From contig CM071936.1 of assembly GCA_016081115.2 (NCBI GenBank), positions 86,605,943-86,669,942 of the forward strand: a stretch of DNA of 64,000 bases, in the 5' to 3' direction. This document shows positions 47,369 to 58,499 of the stretch, one piece after another (the stretch's first letter is position 1; the number at the start of each line of letters is the position of its first letter). The DNA comes from Rehmannia glutinosa. Its lineage: Eukaryota; Streptophyta; Magnoliopsida; Lamiales; Orobanchaceae. The notes below the pieces were generated by a model. The model had not been told where the DNA came from, did not search any database, and saw only the letters and a list, made by a program, of their open reading frames with translations. The position numbers were made by a program, and so were the translations under genes.

Positions 47369-47523
47369 TTTTTTTTTTTTTATCCTTGAAGCCATCCAAA
47401 CAAGACCTAACCATTGAAAGTGGAACATGTTTTAAAAGTTTAATATTTAATTAACTTTTAAAACATGTTCCACTTTCAATGGTTAGGTCTTGTTTGGATG
47501 GCTTCAAGGAAAAAAAAAAAAAA
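47369..47523. repeat. Near-perfect palindrome with 58-bp arms
   Basis: The left arm 47383-47440 (starting TCCTTGAAGCCATCC) and right arm 47453-47510 are exact reverse complements around a 12-base AT loop (47441-47452). Beyond the arms a T run on the left and an A run on the right extend the pairing to about 75 bp with one mismatch. It lies about 270 bp upstream of the FAS1 start codon. The form fits a fold-back MITE, a fresh inverted duplication or a hairpin RNA locus. No target duplication is visible. Confidence 0.9.
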
Positions 47524-48378
47524 CGTGGTGGCCGATTATTTCTCCAAGAATTAACAAAAAAAAAAAAAAAAAAAAGGAAAATTGAAAAAATGCCCCAGTG
47601 GCAAAATTTGCCCATCCTTTAGGTGTTTTCATATGACAAATCTCATCATACACTGAGAAGTTTCTTCAGAATTAGAATTTATGAGTTTCTTTATCTACAT
47701 ATACATATTGCTGTTTGGTGATTGCATTTGTAGTTATTCTTATGGATCTATATAGCATGTATATCATTATGAAGCTAAACTAAGGATGTATACAAAATAT
47801 ATATGGCCAAGCATCTCTCATTTTCTTTAAATGTCAGTAGTATGTAGTTTTGATTTATTCACATCTGATCTATAGGCAAGATAGGTACAAGGAAAGAACC
47901 AATATGAATTCCAGATATGAAAAACAATATGCTTTGTCCATGGCATATTCTTTCAAAATGCTCTGTTATGTCACCACAATAATGTGATCTTGTGCTGATT
48001 TCCTTCTATATAGCCACCTTTACTCTTGATGTGGCTATCTGCTATATTGGCAAAGTCATTTGGGTTCCAAGTACAAGATGTTGGGATCTTTCTTTTCTAT
48101 AGCTCCAATATGCACAAAATAACACTAGATTTTGCTCTGATATCGTATATTACCAGTAGTACACGTGTTGGTGCTTCTGTATCGAAAAGATACCACAGAA
48201 TTATAGTCTGATGGGCTTTGAAGTGTCTCTTTTTAGTATTTTTATTTTATTAAATATCAACAACATATTTAAACTATTTAACGTCCCTTTGTAATCTGCT
48301 AAATGTCTTCCTGTAATGGTTGATCTTGTGTGACTTTTAGATGAATTTGATATCTCATGATTATTTATCACTCAGGAG
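47524..48378. other. Spacer before the LIP2-like pseudogene
   Basis: Contains an A run at about 47555-47575 and otherwise ordinary AT-rich DNA. The bases ATTTATCACTCAG just before 48376 look like a splice acceptor, which would fit an intron in the 5' leader of the old gene. Confidence 0.4.
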
Positions 48379-49043
48379 ATGAGAGTTCCTCGAATCCTTG
48401 AGGTATGGAAGATGGGAGTTGTCAATTACTCTCAGGCACTTAAGCTACAAGAAAAGTTAACATCCGATAGAAAACTACACAAGATTACAGATACCCTGCT
48501 GTCCCTACAACACCCACCGACATATACTCTAGGCAAACGACAAACCGATCACAATATATTAGTTTCCGAATTTGAGCTTAAAGCCATGGGGGCGAACTTC
48601 ACTACACGCAACGAGGAGGTGATGTCACATTTCACGGTCCTCACCAGGCTATTTTGTATCCCATTATTTCTTTACGAGATATCGGCATAGGCGCTAGAAC
48701 ATACGTCGAGAAGCTTGAACTAACGATGATCGAGTTGGCATCTTTATATGGTTTAAAAGCTTGTGCAGGACAGAAAGGCGAAACGGGGTTTGGGTAGGCC
48801 GGAGAAAGATTGGCGCAATTGGGGTTCGTATATCTTGAGGGAATTACGTCCCATGGGTTGGCATTTAACGTCGACCCTGATCTGAACTACTTCAAGCATA
48901 TTGTGCCTTGTGGGATTGCAGATAAAGAAGTTACATCTTTGCAGAAGGAGGTACAACAGATGCTTCTTCCGCCTGAAGAGGTAATTGTTGAGCAGTTGAT
49001 TTCTTGTTTTGTGAGAACATTTGATTACACTGATGTTGTTTGA
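48379..49043 (+). pseudogene. LIP2-type octanoyltransferase (lipoyl transferase) pseudogene
   Basis: The start MRVPRILEVWKMGVVNYSQA and SLQHPPTYTLGKRQTDHNIL are typical of plant mitochondrial LIP2, which moves octanoyl groups from acyl carrier protein to lipoate-dependent enzymes. Three small frame changes follow. One base is lost near 48597, after which the correct frame gives HYTQRGGDVTFHGPHQA with the conserved RGGD/FHGPGQ-like region. A second loss falls near 48785 (before VWVGRRKIGAIGVRIS). A gain near 48838 comes before GITSHGLAFNVDPDLNYF and HIVPCGIADKEVTSL, the substrate-Lys motif region. It ends FDYTDVV-stop. Overall similarity is high, so the decay is recent, or these are assembly indels. 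Confidence 0.85.
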
Positions 49044-49150
49044 AAGATATCTCATCCATATCATTGGATAACTGAATAATTGAGATTCCTTGTAATACTA
49101 GATTGTTAATTATATAGCTTTTATTGATTTTTCACAAATGAAAACTGTTA

Positions 49151-49348
49151 GGTAATTGCATTTGGATGGAATGATTTGGATTTGAGGAGAGGATTTGTGA
49201 AAAATTATTTCAAATGACTCAAAAAATAGCTCGAAATAGGAGTTAAGGATTTGAAATCCATCGAATTATGAGATCACTCCAACAAACTCAATGAATTTGT
49301 ATTATGGATTTGAAATCCTTAGCTTGAGTCTTCCATAAGCATGCAACC
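49151..49348. mobile_element. Tourist-like MITE (first of a tandem pair)
   Basis: Flanked by TTA at 49148-49150 and 49349-49351. It starts GGTAATTGCATTTGGATGG and ends GCATGCAACC. The inverted repeats are imperfect. The inside contains GATTTGAAATCC words shared with the second copy. Confidence 0.6.
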
Positions 49349-49351
49349 TTA

Positions 49352-49536
49352 GGTTCCATTTGGATTGACGGATTTTGAGCTAAGGATTTCAAATCCATAA
49401 TAACAAATCCATTGATGTTGTTTGAATGAAGTCATTCTACAATTGTTTTCAAATATTTGGAAGCTAGTTTTTAGTCATTTTGGAGGATTTCAAATCCACC
49501 GTCCCCAAATCCAAATCTTCCCATCCAAATACAACC
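49352..49536. mobile_element. Tourist-like MITE (second of a tandem pair)
   Basis: The ends are GGTTCCATTTGGATTG and, on the reverse strand, GGTTGTATTTGGATGG, flanked by TTA at 49349-49351 and 49537-49539. This matches PIF/Harbinger-type target duplications. It shares the middle TTA with its left neighbour. Confidence 0.75.
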
Positions 49537-49539
49537 TTA

Positions 49540-51270
49540 GAGAATGACTGAGTGCATATACATGGAATTTTTCATCCTTGTTATATTGATTATGTTATTC
49601 AAGAGACAAGATAGCCAGTAATGCTGTGTATAATCAAACCTATGTCCTAGAGAGGTTCAGAGTCTGATAATCCACAGGCTGAGATTGGCTAATGGGAAAT
49701 CTTGGGGTGTGTGCTACTCTTGGGGATGGGCTGACCAGTTGTCCTTGGAAATTGACCATTCTTGTACTCATTGGCAATTTGGCATTTAAAACTAAAAGAG
49801 ATGGTTATTTACACCACTCCTCTCTTCTCTTCTATACTAAAAGAAAAAATAAAATTGACGCATTTATGTATTTACCTCATTGATCTTGGATATTTGTCAA
49901 CTTTTCATTCTTTCAATTCGATGGGTTTATATTTATCCATGTGGCAACCCTATCTACAAATTTAAAGATAACAAATAATTTAAATAACAAGTTTAAAAAA
50001 TAACAAATAACCCAAAAATCAATGATTCGGTCTACACTTTGTTTTTAATTTTGTTATCTTTTTTTTTCTTGAGAAGAAAATTTGTTATCTTTTAATTTAT
50101 TATATCTTTTAAATTTGTTAAAATCAAAGAATTCTATTTACGTTATTTTTCGATTGTTATCTTTTAAATTAATATATTATGTTATATGTTTCAAATAAAA
50201 TGCAGAAAATAAGCATTCTCAGGAAAAAAATTTTTATTGGATTTTAAAAGATATGTTACTATTTTAGGAATTTTTCTATGTTTTTCATGTTTGGAAATTT
50301 TTTCTATTGAACTTGAAAGATAATAAATTTCAAAGAAAATATATATTTTTTTATTGGATTTTCAAAGATACAATACTATCTGTAAGGAATTTTTATAGGT
50401 TTTTATCCTTGGAATTTTTTCTATTGAACTTAAAAAACAACAATTTTAAAATATAACAAATTTAAAAGATAATAAATAACCCAAAAATTATGTATATCAT
50501 CTATACTATATTTTAAATTTGTTATGCTTTAATTTATTATATCCTTTAAATTTATTAAAATCAAGGATTCTACCTATGCTATCTTTAATTTGTTATCTTT
50601 TAAATTATTATATTCAATTAATGTTTTAAATAAATGCAGAAAACAAATATTTTCTGATATATATATATATTTGTATTGGATTCTAAAAGAAATGTTGCTG
50701 TTTTTTGGGAATTTGTTTTACGTTTTCATGTTTGGAGTTTTTTTCTATTGAATTTAAAAGATAACAATTTTAAAAGATAACAAATAATCCCAAAATCAAG
50801 TATTCTATCTATACTATATTTTATATTTGTTATTTTTTGATTTATTATATCCTTTGAATTTTTTTATCTTTTTAAGTTATTATATTACATTATAGGTATC
50901 AAATAAAAGATAGAAAATAGGAACAAAAACCCCATAACAAAATAATGTTGTGTAAAAGAAAATTTTCAGAATTTGAAGTGAATTATTTGTATGATACTCT
51001 CCTAAGTTTTGATTTTGTTTTTTAAATTTCTAATTAGTATTTGAATCTCTTATAACTATATAAATACATCTGCTACACTAAAATTTTATTTTTGGACAAA
51101 TCTCGTAAACACACGAGTGTTATTCTAATTATGGATATAAGATATGGTAGAATTTGCTAAAGAGCATTTCTACCCTCAAATAAAACCTGGGGAAATGGTA
51201 AAGGAAATCATTCAAATATATTGTGCTGAAAAGAAATGAAATGCCCTTTTCCAAGGCCATTGGCCTCTTC
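49540..51270. other. AT-rich spacer with diverged tandem units
   Basis: No gene. At 49965-50930 three diverged copies of a unit contain AACAAATAA(C/T)CCCAAAA, TATACTATATTTTAAATTTG and TTATTATATCCTTT-type phrases (at about 50002, 50465 and 50775). This looks like an old tandem duplication or several pieces of one repeat. 49540-49965 and 50930-51270 show nothing recognisable. Confidence 0.5.
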
Positions 51271-51271
51271 C

Positions 51272-52227
51272 TTTTTTTTTTTTTTTACCCCAAACGTTAG
51301 AGATATATTGAAAACTCAAAAGACAATTACAAATGGTTGGTCAACTGACCGGATTCGTTTTGGAAACAGATAGGACTTCCAAATAGGAATAGGAGAATCA
51401 TCCAAAGGATGGATCTCTGAGACAAGGGCGAAGCCCCCAAAGTGCCAAAAAATCCCTGATGACTTTGGCTACAAAGTTGTACAATTAAACAGGAACATGT
51501 AACCTATTCATCATAGCACCAAGCAAACTAGCAAATCCGAAGAACAACCAACAAGGACCAAACAAGCATCCAAGCACAAAAACATCCAGCGAAGGAAGGA
51601 GATCTCTCTATAACTGATTGGCACTGATTTCATCCTACCAATAAGCTAAGGAAACCCCATTAACAATGATGCGAATTTTTGGAGAGTTGAAATTCTCTCC
51701 ACTCCCTCACAGCCCCCTCTATAGTGTTAATCTTAGCATACCTTCGTTTTGAAAGACCCAAAGATTTTGAGTTTTTCAAAGCCACCAAAGCAAATAAGAA
51801 GTAAGCTGAAGTCTTTCTTCAAACCATGGGTTGTATTTTACATTACACAGCTTAATCCACCAACCTTTAAATGAATTGGTTTCATTTGACTGCCCATCCC
51901 AATGGATTGGTGATCATTTCCAGATCTTTTAAGCTCTTTGACATGAGAAGAAGATATGTTCTATTGTCTCTTCAGCGTCCCCACACATTTGACAGACAAC
52001 ATCTACCTCCATTCCTTTTTTTTAAGATTACTATTAGTAGAGAGAATATCATTGTAGCATTTCCACAAGAAGTGTTTGATTTTACCTTTGACACCCAATC
52101 TCCAGCTTCGTGGCCTTGTACGCATATTCATGTTGTGATCTTCACTTCCCTCAGCAATATTCAACCAACACATCTTGTCATTTAAGAGTAAGGCATAAAC
52201 AAACTTCACTGTGAGCCCCCTTCTTTT
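51272..52227 (-). pseudogene. LINE 3' segment: zf-RVT domain and poly(A) end
   Basis: Minus-strand text: LTVKFVYALLLNDKMCW (about 52215), SWRLGVKGKIKHFLWKCYND (about 52100-52045), then CQMCGDAEETIEHIFFSCQR (about 51995-51935), which has the paired Cys and His of zf-RVT. Beyond it the sequence is a decayed 3' tail, ending in fifteen A residues on this strand. Stops are present. Confidence 0.8.
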
Positions 52228-52228
52228 T

Positions 52229-53449
52229 TGTTAGATAAATGTTTTTATCATAATTTTGATGATTTCATTTAATTGTGTTTTTACACCAAAACAATGTTTC
52301 TAAATGTTGTCCAAATACTCCCAACCGATATAAAATGTTTTTACTAATTTTTCGGAGTATTTCTTGAAGTTTATTTTCGACAAAAATTGGACAACACTTG
52401 TCTCGTGTTGGACCGGTCGCCCTATAGAGCAACTCCGTATCTCGAGTTGAGTTTTAAAACAAAAATGGGATGGAGGAAATTTCTAAGTGGTCGACCGGTG
52501 TGGGCGACCGGTGCCTAAGCTTTGTTCGGATTACTGAACTCCCTATATTTGATTTTGGGGCATGGCAACCGGCCTGCACGGTCGACCGGTCCAACCCCAT
52601 GGTGACCGGTCCCCCTGTGTATTTTCGTGTGAAAATCTTCAAACCCTTGTTTCTATTCGACCGGTCGCTATATATTTTTGACAAACTATTCGTTGGGTTT
52701 ACGGACAACTTTTACTCATTTTAGGGGTTGATTTCTAACAGCTATAATCTTGATTTTAATTGCATTTTTTTAGAAATCAAACTCCAAGAAGGAGCCTATG
52801 TCCGGAAATCAATCCAAGACCTCTCCTATAAATAGAGGAAGCATACAAGCAACAAGACACAACACAACAACACAAGCAAATACATACAAGCAAACACTTT
52901 GTTCTTCATTGTCATATTTCTTGTTGTAATAGCTAAGCTCTTGCACTTGCACATTTTGAGGTCTAGGCTTTTATTCTTGATTACACTTGCACTTAAAGTT
53001 TGTATACTTTATTATCGAGTTGTAATCTTGAATTTTGTCAATCATGCAAAACAAGATATCCTTGTTGTTGTTCTTGTGGTAAGAGCACACTTGGGTGATC
53101 TTAGGTGTTGAAGAGTGTGGTACTCTTCATAGGTGAAGGAAGATTGTGGTAATCTCCTTGAAGGTGTTGTAAGAAGATTGTGGTGATCTTCAAAGGTGGT
53201 GGTGTAATAGGCTTTGTGGTAACTATTAATAAAATTCTTTTTCTTTTTCAAATCCATCCCTGAGATCTTTGGGGTGGTAGAGCACGTAGTCCCTAGGTGG
53301 GGTGAAGCTCTATAAATCATTGTGTGTTGTTTATTTTCTGCATTTATATTCTTGCTATCATTTTCATAGTTGAAAAAGAGGGCGAAACTCGGAAAATCGG
53401 CATAATCTATTCACCCTCCCTCTAGATTATTGTAGCCACTGGACTAACA
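52229..53449 (+). repeat. 5' LTR of the SIRE-like copia element
   Basis: About 1.22 kb. It carries many ACCGGTCGAC/GACCGGT words at 52410-52670 and a TATA box TATAAATA at 52827-52834, followed by AACAAGACACAACACAAC, where transcription probably starts nearby. Confidence 0.88.
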
Positions 53450-53513
53450 AGTGGTATAAAAGTCAAACTCTTTAGCTAGCTCGTTCCACACCGCGAGTAA
53501 AGTAGAAAGATCC

Positions 53514-54382
53514 ATGGCTACGAACAAAGCCTATCTCACCACCGACACCTCCACCAATAAGCTACCACTATTCGACGCCAACAACTACGCATTTTGGAAA
53601 GACCGAATGGAGTGCTTTCTACAAGGGTGCGGATTTGACATATGGAATGTTGCCATTGAAGGAGTTGACCAACCAACCAAGAAATTGGAGGATGGCACCT
53701 CGGTTCTCAAAACTTTCAAGGAACTTGATGACAACGACAAGAAGTCATTCTCTGTAAACAGTAAGGCCTTGAATATTTTACATTGTTCACTCACCGCCAC
53801 AGTACAACCGTATTCGGAATAAGGTTCACACATGAAGTATGGGAAAAATTAGAAACCATCTATGAGGGCACAAAGAAAGTGAAGCAAGCAAGAAAAACAA
53901 TGCTTGTGAAAGACTTTGAAAATTTCAATATGCATGATGGTGAAATCATATCAAAAATGGTGGAAAGGCTTGACAACATTGTCAATCCTCTTGTGGCTCT
54001 TGTGAAGGTCATCTCAGAAGAAGACAAGGTGACCAAGATATTGAACGCTCTTCCCGGCTCATGGTCCGAAAAAGTGACGGCTATCACGGAAGCACAAAAT
54101 CTCAAAACACTCAAGTTCGATGAGCTCATTGGGACCTCCTCATTTGTGAAGTCTATCATAAGGAGAGGAAAAATTCCAAACCATCCACCACTCAATTGGA
54201 GTACGCAAAATATTCCTAAAGGTTTAGCATCTTCTTCTAATAATCTATATTATGCTAGTGACGAAGATGATGAGGAGACAGCCGACTTGTCCGAAAAATT
54301 TGCAAAATTTGTGAATAAAAATAAGGCAAGAAAATCGAGAGACAACTCGTGTTTCAAATGCGGAAAATCCGGCACTTCATAA
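53514..54382 (+). pseudogene. SIRE-like copia gag (one frameshift)
   Basis: The ATG at 53514 opens MATNKAYLTTDTSTNKLPLF and YAFWKDRMECFLQG (DUF4219-like), then SVNSKALNILHCSLT. The frame shifts near 53810. The UBN2-type domain goes on with EVWEKLETIYEGTKKVKQA, MLVKDFENFNMHDGEII and ILNALPGSWSEKVTAITEA, ending in a zinc knuckle CFKCGKSG at 54354 that lacks its last His and Cys because of a further frame change. Gag would build the particle shell. Confidence 0.85.
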
Positions 54383-56850
54383 TCGATTGCCGAAACTAGC
54401 GGAAGAGGAACAAAAAGAAAAAAAGCATTTTCGAAAAAGAAGGCTCTAAATGCGGATGTCAAAACTTGGGATGAACTACTCGCTACATCCGACGAGGAAG
54501 GAGAAATCGAACATGGTCTTATGGCCATAGACGATGAAAATAACGAGAGTGCGCTCTAACTCTTAAACTTCTTCCTTAGTTGATGATTTGCAATGTGATT
54601 TTGATGAATTGCAAAATGAATTTCAAAATTTGATTGTTAAATACAATACTTTGAAGCATAAAGAGCTTAAAATTGAAAAGGATAAGTTGTTTACTTCTTA
54701 TGAATCTCTTGATAAAGCTCATGCTATTACTCTTACAAAAGTCCGTACTCTTGAAACCGAAAAACAATCGCTCACCAATGATATTGAACATTTAAAAAGG
54801 ATGTGCATCGATTTAATTTAAGCAGAGATAAAATTACAAAAATTCTAGATGCACAAAGAGATGAGCATTCAAAATTAGGACTTGGTTACAAACCTTTTCA
54901 AAATGCTTTCAAGAAAAATGACCAAGGTCCGACTTTTTAGTGCGTCTTTAGTAGTCCCCACGATCTCATTTGTTTTTATTGTGGTAAAGTTGGACATTAT
55001 GCTACTCATTGTAAATTGAAAAACAATTTTAGCTACTATTGGAGACCCAAAGGTCTCAAGGCTAACCTCCATGGACCCCAAATTGTAGGGTACCTAAAAA
55101 TAATTCATTTGTAGGTAATAGGGGCTATAACAACAATGGAGGATTCAAAATGGCTCGTGGACAGCGGGTGTTCGCGCCATATGACTGGAAGGAGAGAATT
55201 TTTACCAACATCAAGCTCCAAGAAGACGGTATGGTCATGTTCGGGAATGGCAAAGGAAGAATTCTTGGAAATGGAGAAATTGGTAACTCTTCTTTCTCTC
55301 TTTAGTAATGTTCTTTATGTTGAAGGGCTTAAGTTTAATTTGATAAGTGTTATCCAACTTTGTGATTCAAATTATAATGTTATTTTCAATAAAGAAAAAT
55401 GCCTTATTGTTAAAAATGATGAAATTATTTGTGAAGCAAATAGAAAATGCAATCTTTACAAAATTTGCACAAGTGATTTGGTTAGTCAAAATGTTTCTTG
55501 CATGCCTTGTCGCCAATAATGATTTAACTAGTTTATGACATAGGCGACTTGGAAATGTTGGATACAAAAATTTGCAAACTATTTACAAAAACCAACATGT
55601 AAAAGGACTTCCCAAATTGAATTTTGAAAATTTTGGCTTATGTGACACTTGTCAAAAGAACAAATTAGTTAAAAGTAGTTTTAAGCCGAAAATGAATTTT
55701 TCACAACCAAACCCCTACAATTATTTCACCTTGATTTGTATGGGGATATTGGTAGTACTGCTAGTTTAAGTGGAAAACATTATACCTTTGTTATAGTCGA
55801 TGATTTTTCTAGATATACTTGGGCTATTTTTCTTGCAAATAAAAGCGATCCGTTAATGAGTTTGTTAAGTTGTGCGGACTTATTGAAAATGAAAAGTAAG
55901 ATACTATCAAGTCTATTCGAAGTGATCGAGGTGGTGAATTTGATGGGGAATTTAGAGTCTTTTGTGAAACCAAAGGATATGCTCATAATTTTTGGCTCTA
56001 AGAACACCTCAACAAAATGGAGTAGCCGAAAGGAAGAATCGAACACTTCAAGAAATGAGTCGGTCTATGCTTAATGAATTTTCACTTCAAAATATATTTG
56101 GGCCGAGCGTAAGTACCGCATGCTATGTTATTAATCGTGTTTATCTTCGTCTAAATTGAATAAAACACCGTATGAGCTTTGGAATATTAATTATTTCAAA
56201 CCGTTAATGAGTTTGTTAAGTTGTGCGGACTTATTGAAAATGAAAAGTAAGATACTATCAAGTCTATTCAAGTGATCGAGGTGGTGAATTTGATGGGGAA
56301 TTTAGAGTCTTTTGTGAAACCAAAGGATATGCTCATAATTTTTGGCTCTAAGAACACCTCAACAAAATGAAGTAGCCGAAAGGAAGAATCGAACACTTCA
56401 AGAAATGAGTCGGTCTATGCTTAATGAATTTTCACTTCCAAAATATATTTGGGACGGCGTAAGTACCGCATGCTATGTTATTAATCGTGTTTATCTTCGT
56501 CCTAAATTGAATAAAACACCGTATGAGCTTTGGAATATTAATTATTTCAAAATATTTGGATGTAAGTGTTTTATTTTGAATACTAAGGATCAATTGGATA
56601 AACTTGATCCTAAGACCGATGAAGTAATATTTATGGGGTACTCTATCAAGAGTAAAGCATATCGGGTTTACAATAAGACTAGTATGGTTGTTGAAGAATC
56701 TATCCATGTCAAATTTAATGAAGCCTCGGGTGTTGAAAGGATACCCAATGATGAAAGTGATGAAGAGGATACTATTGAACCCATTGTTCAAAATGATGCT
56801 CAAAATGATCAACCTTCTACTTCAAATGATTAACCGTCAACCTCAAATGT
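54383..56850 (+). pseudogene. SIRE-like copia protease and integrase (broken)
   Basis: A linker with coiled-coil character (54588-54821) and a second zinc-knuckle-like CFYCGKVGHYATHC-type stretch (about 54975-55015) lead to the protease motif WLVDSGCSRHMTG (55148-55186). The pre-integrase part has KGLPKLNFENFGLCDTCQK (about 55600-55660). Integrase follows with VIVDDFSRYTWAIFL (55791-55835) and, after a frame change, TPQQNEVAERKNRTLQEMSR (56354-56410). Next come KTPYELWN and FKIFGCKCFILNTKDQLDKL (to about 56605) and GYSIKSKAYRVYN. A 351-bp tandem duplication breaks the integrase core. Confidence 0.82.
55850..56551 (+). repeat. 351-bp tandem duplication inside the copia integrase
   Basis: Copies at 55850-56200 and 56201-56551 both start CCGTTAATGAGTTTGTTAAG and end TTATTTCAAA. 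They differ by a handful of single-base changes and indels; for example GTCTATTCGAAG in the first is GTCTATTCAAG in the second. Only the second copy links smoothly to the downstream frame. Confidence 0.88.
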
Positions 56851-56899
56851 TCCTCGAAAGACAAAGGTGATACTTCGGATCTTCCCGTGGCATTGAAAT

Positions 56900-58499
56900 T
56901 TAAATGCGAGATCACCCAAAAGATCTCATTATTGGTGATCCCATTGATAAAGTAATGACAAGAAGAAAATTTGCCGAGAAAGCTCTTATATATCAAAAAG
57001 AGCCTAAAAATGCTAAAGAAGCTATTGAAGATGAGGATTGGTTTTTAGAAATGCAAGAAGAGTTGAATCAATTTGAAAGAAATGATGTTTGGGAACTAGT
57101 ACTTGTCCTCCATCACAAACTATTATTGGTACAAAATGGGTATTTCGAACAAACTCGATGATCAAGGCAATATTGTTCAAACAAAGCAAGGCTAGTAGCT
57201 CAAGGGTATTGTCAAGAAGAAGGTATTGATTATGATGAAACATTTGCACCCGTAGCACGTTTAGAAGCTATTCGTATTTTACTTGCCTATTCTGTTTTAA
57301 AATTTCAAGCTTTACCAAATGGATGTTAAATCCGCCTTTTTAAATGGTTTTATTCAAGAAGAAGTCTATGTAAAACAACCTTCGGGGTTTGAAAGTTTTC
57401 TAGGCCTAATGATGTTTATAGACTTAAAAGGTCTTATATGGTTTAAAACAAGCACCGTGCATGGTATGATAGACTTAGCTCTTTTCTTTTGCAAAATGGA
57501 TTTACAAGAGGTAAAGTTGATACCACTCTCTTTGTTTTTGAAAAAGGGCAAGATTGCTTATTAGCGCAAATTTATGTTGATGATATTATTTTTGGTGCTA
57601 CTAATGAATCCTTGTACAAGAAATTTTCTAAGTTAATGCAAGGTGAATTCGAGATGAGTATGATGGGGGAGCTCAACTTCTTCCTTGGACTTCAAATTAA
57701 GCAATGCCAAGAAGGTATTTATATTTTACAATCAAAATATACAAAAGAACCTTTGAAGAAGTTCGGCATTGAAGAATGAAGAACCGTCTCTACTCCTATG
57801 GCAACCAATATCAAGATTGACAAAGATGAAAAAGGCAAGTCGGTTGATGAATCCAAGTATCGAGGTATGATTGGTAGTTTACTTTATTTAACCGCAAGTA
57901 GACCGGACATTCTTCATGTCGTATGCCTATGTGCTCGTTTTCATATGAGTGTCGTTAAAAGGATTTTTCGATATTTAAAAGGCACTATTCAATATGGTTT
58001 ATTTTATCCAAAGAATGAAAATTTTTCTTTTAAAGGTTATAGTGATTCGGACTATGCGGGAAATATTGATGATCGTAAAAGTACTTTCGGATCATGTCAA
58101 TTTTTAGGCGATTTCTTATTTTCTTGGTTTTCAAAGAAACAAAATTGTGTTTCACTTTCAACGGCCGAAGCTGAATATATTTCCGCGGCTTTTTGTTGTA
58201 CTCAACTTCTTTGGATGAAAGCAGGACCTTAGCGGATTACAAATGCTCTTTTGAAAATGTTCATATCTTTTGTGATAACATATCCGCTATAAATATTGCT
58301 CAAAACTTGGTTCATCATAACCGTACAAAAACATATTGAGATTCGACATCATTTTCTAAGGGATTGTGTTTCAAAACGAAAAATTGAGATATCTTTTGTA
58401 CCATCTCAAGATCAATTAGCGGACATCTTTACAAAACCACTATCTTCCGAGACTTTTGCTTCAATACGAGCTCGGTTAGGCATAATGCATATTGAATGA
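56900..58499 (+). pseudogene. SIRE-like copia reverse transcriptase and RNase H (broken)
   Basis: RT begins around EDWFLEMQEELNQFERNDVWE (57031-57093). Then come GIDYDETFAPVARLEAIR (about 57220-57280), MDVKSAFLNGFIQEEVYVKQ (57319-57378) and the catalytic box AQIYVDDIIFGATNES (57564-57611). After it: GELNFFLGLQIKQ, and the RNase H part with RGMIGSLLYLTASRPDI (57861-57911), YSDSDYAGNIDDRKST (58038-58085) and LSTAEAEYISAA (58157-58192). The end is DIFTKPLSSETFASIRARLG (58419-58480) and stop 58497-58499. At least four frame changes, so inactive. Confidence 0.85.
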
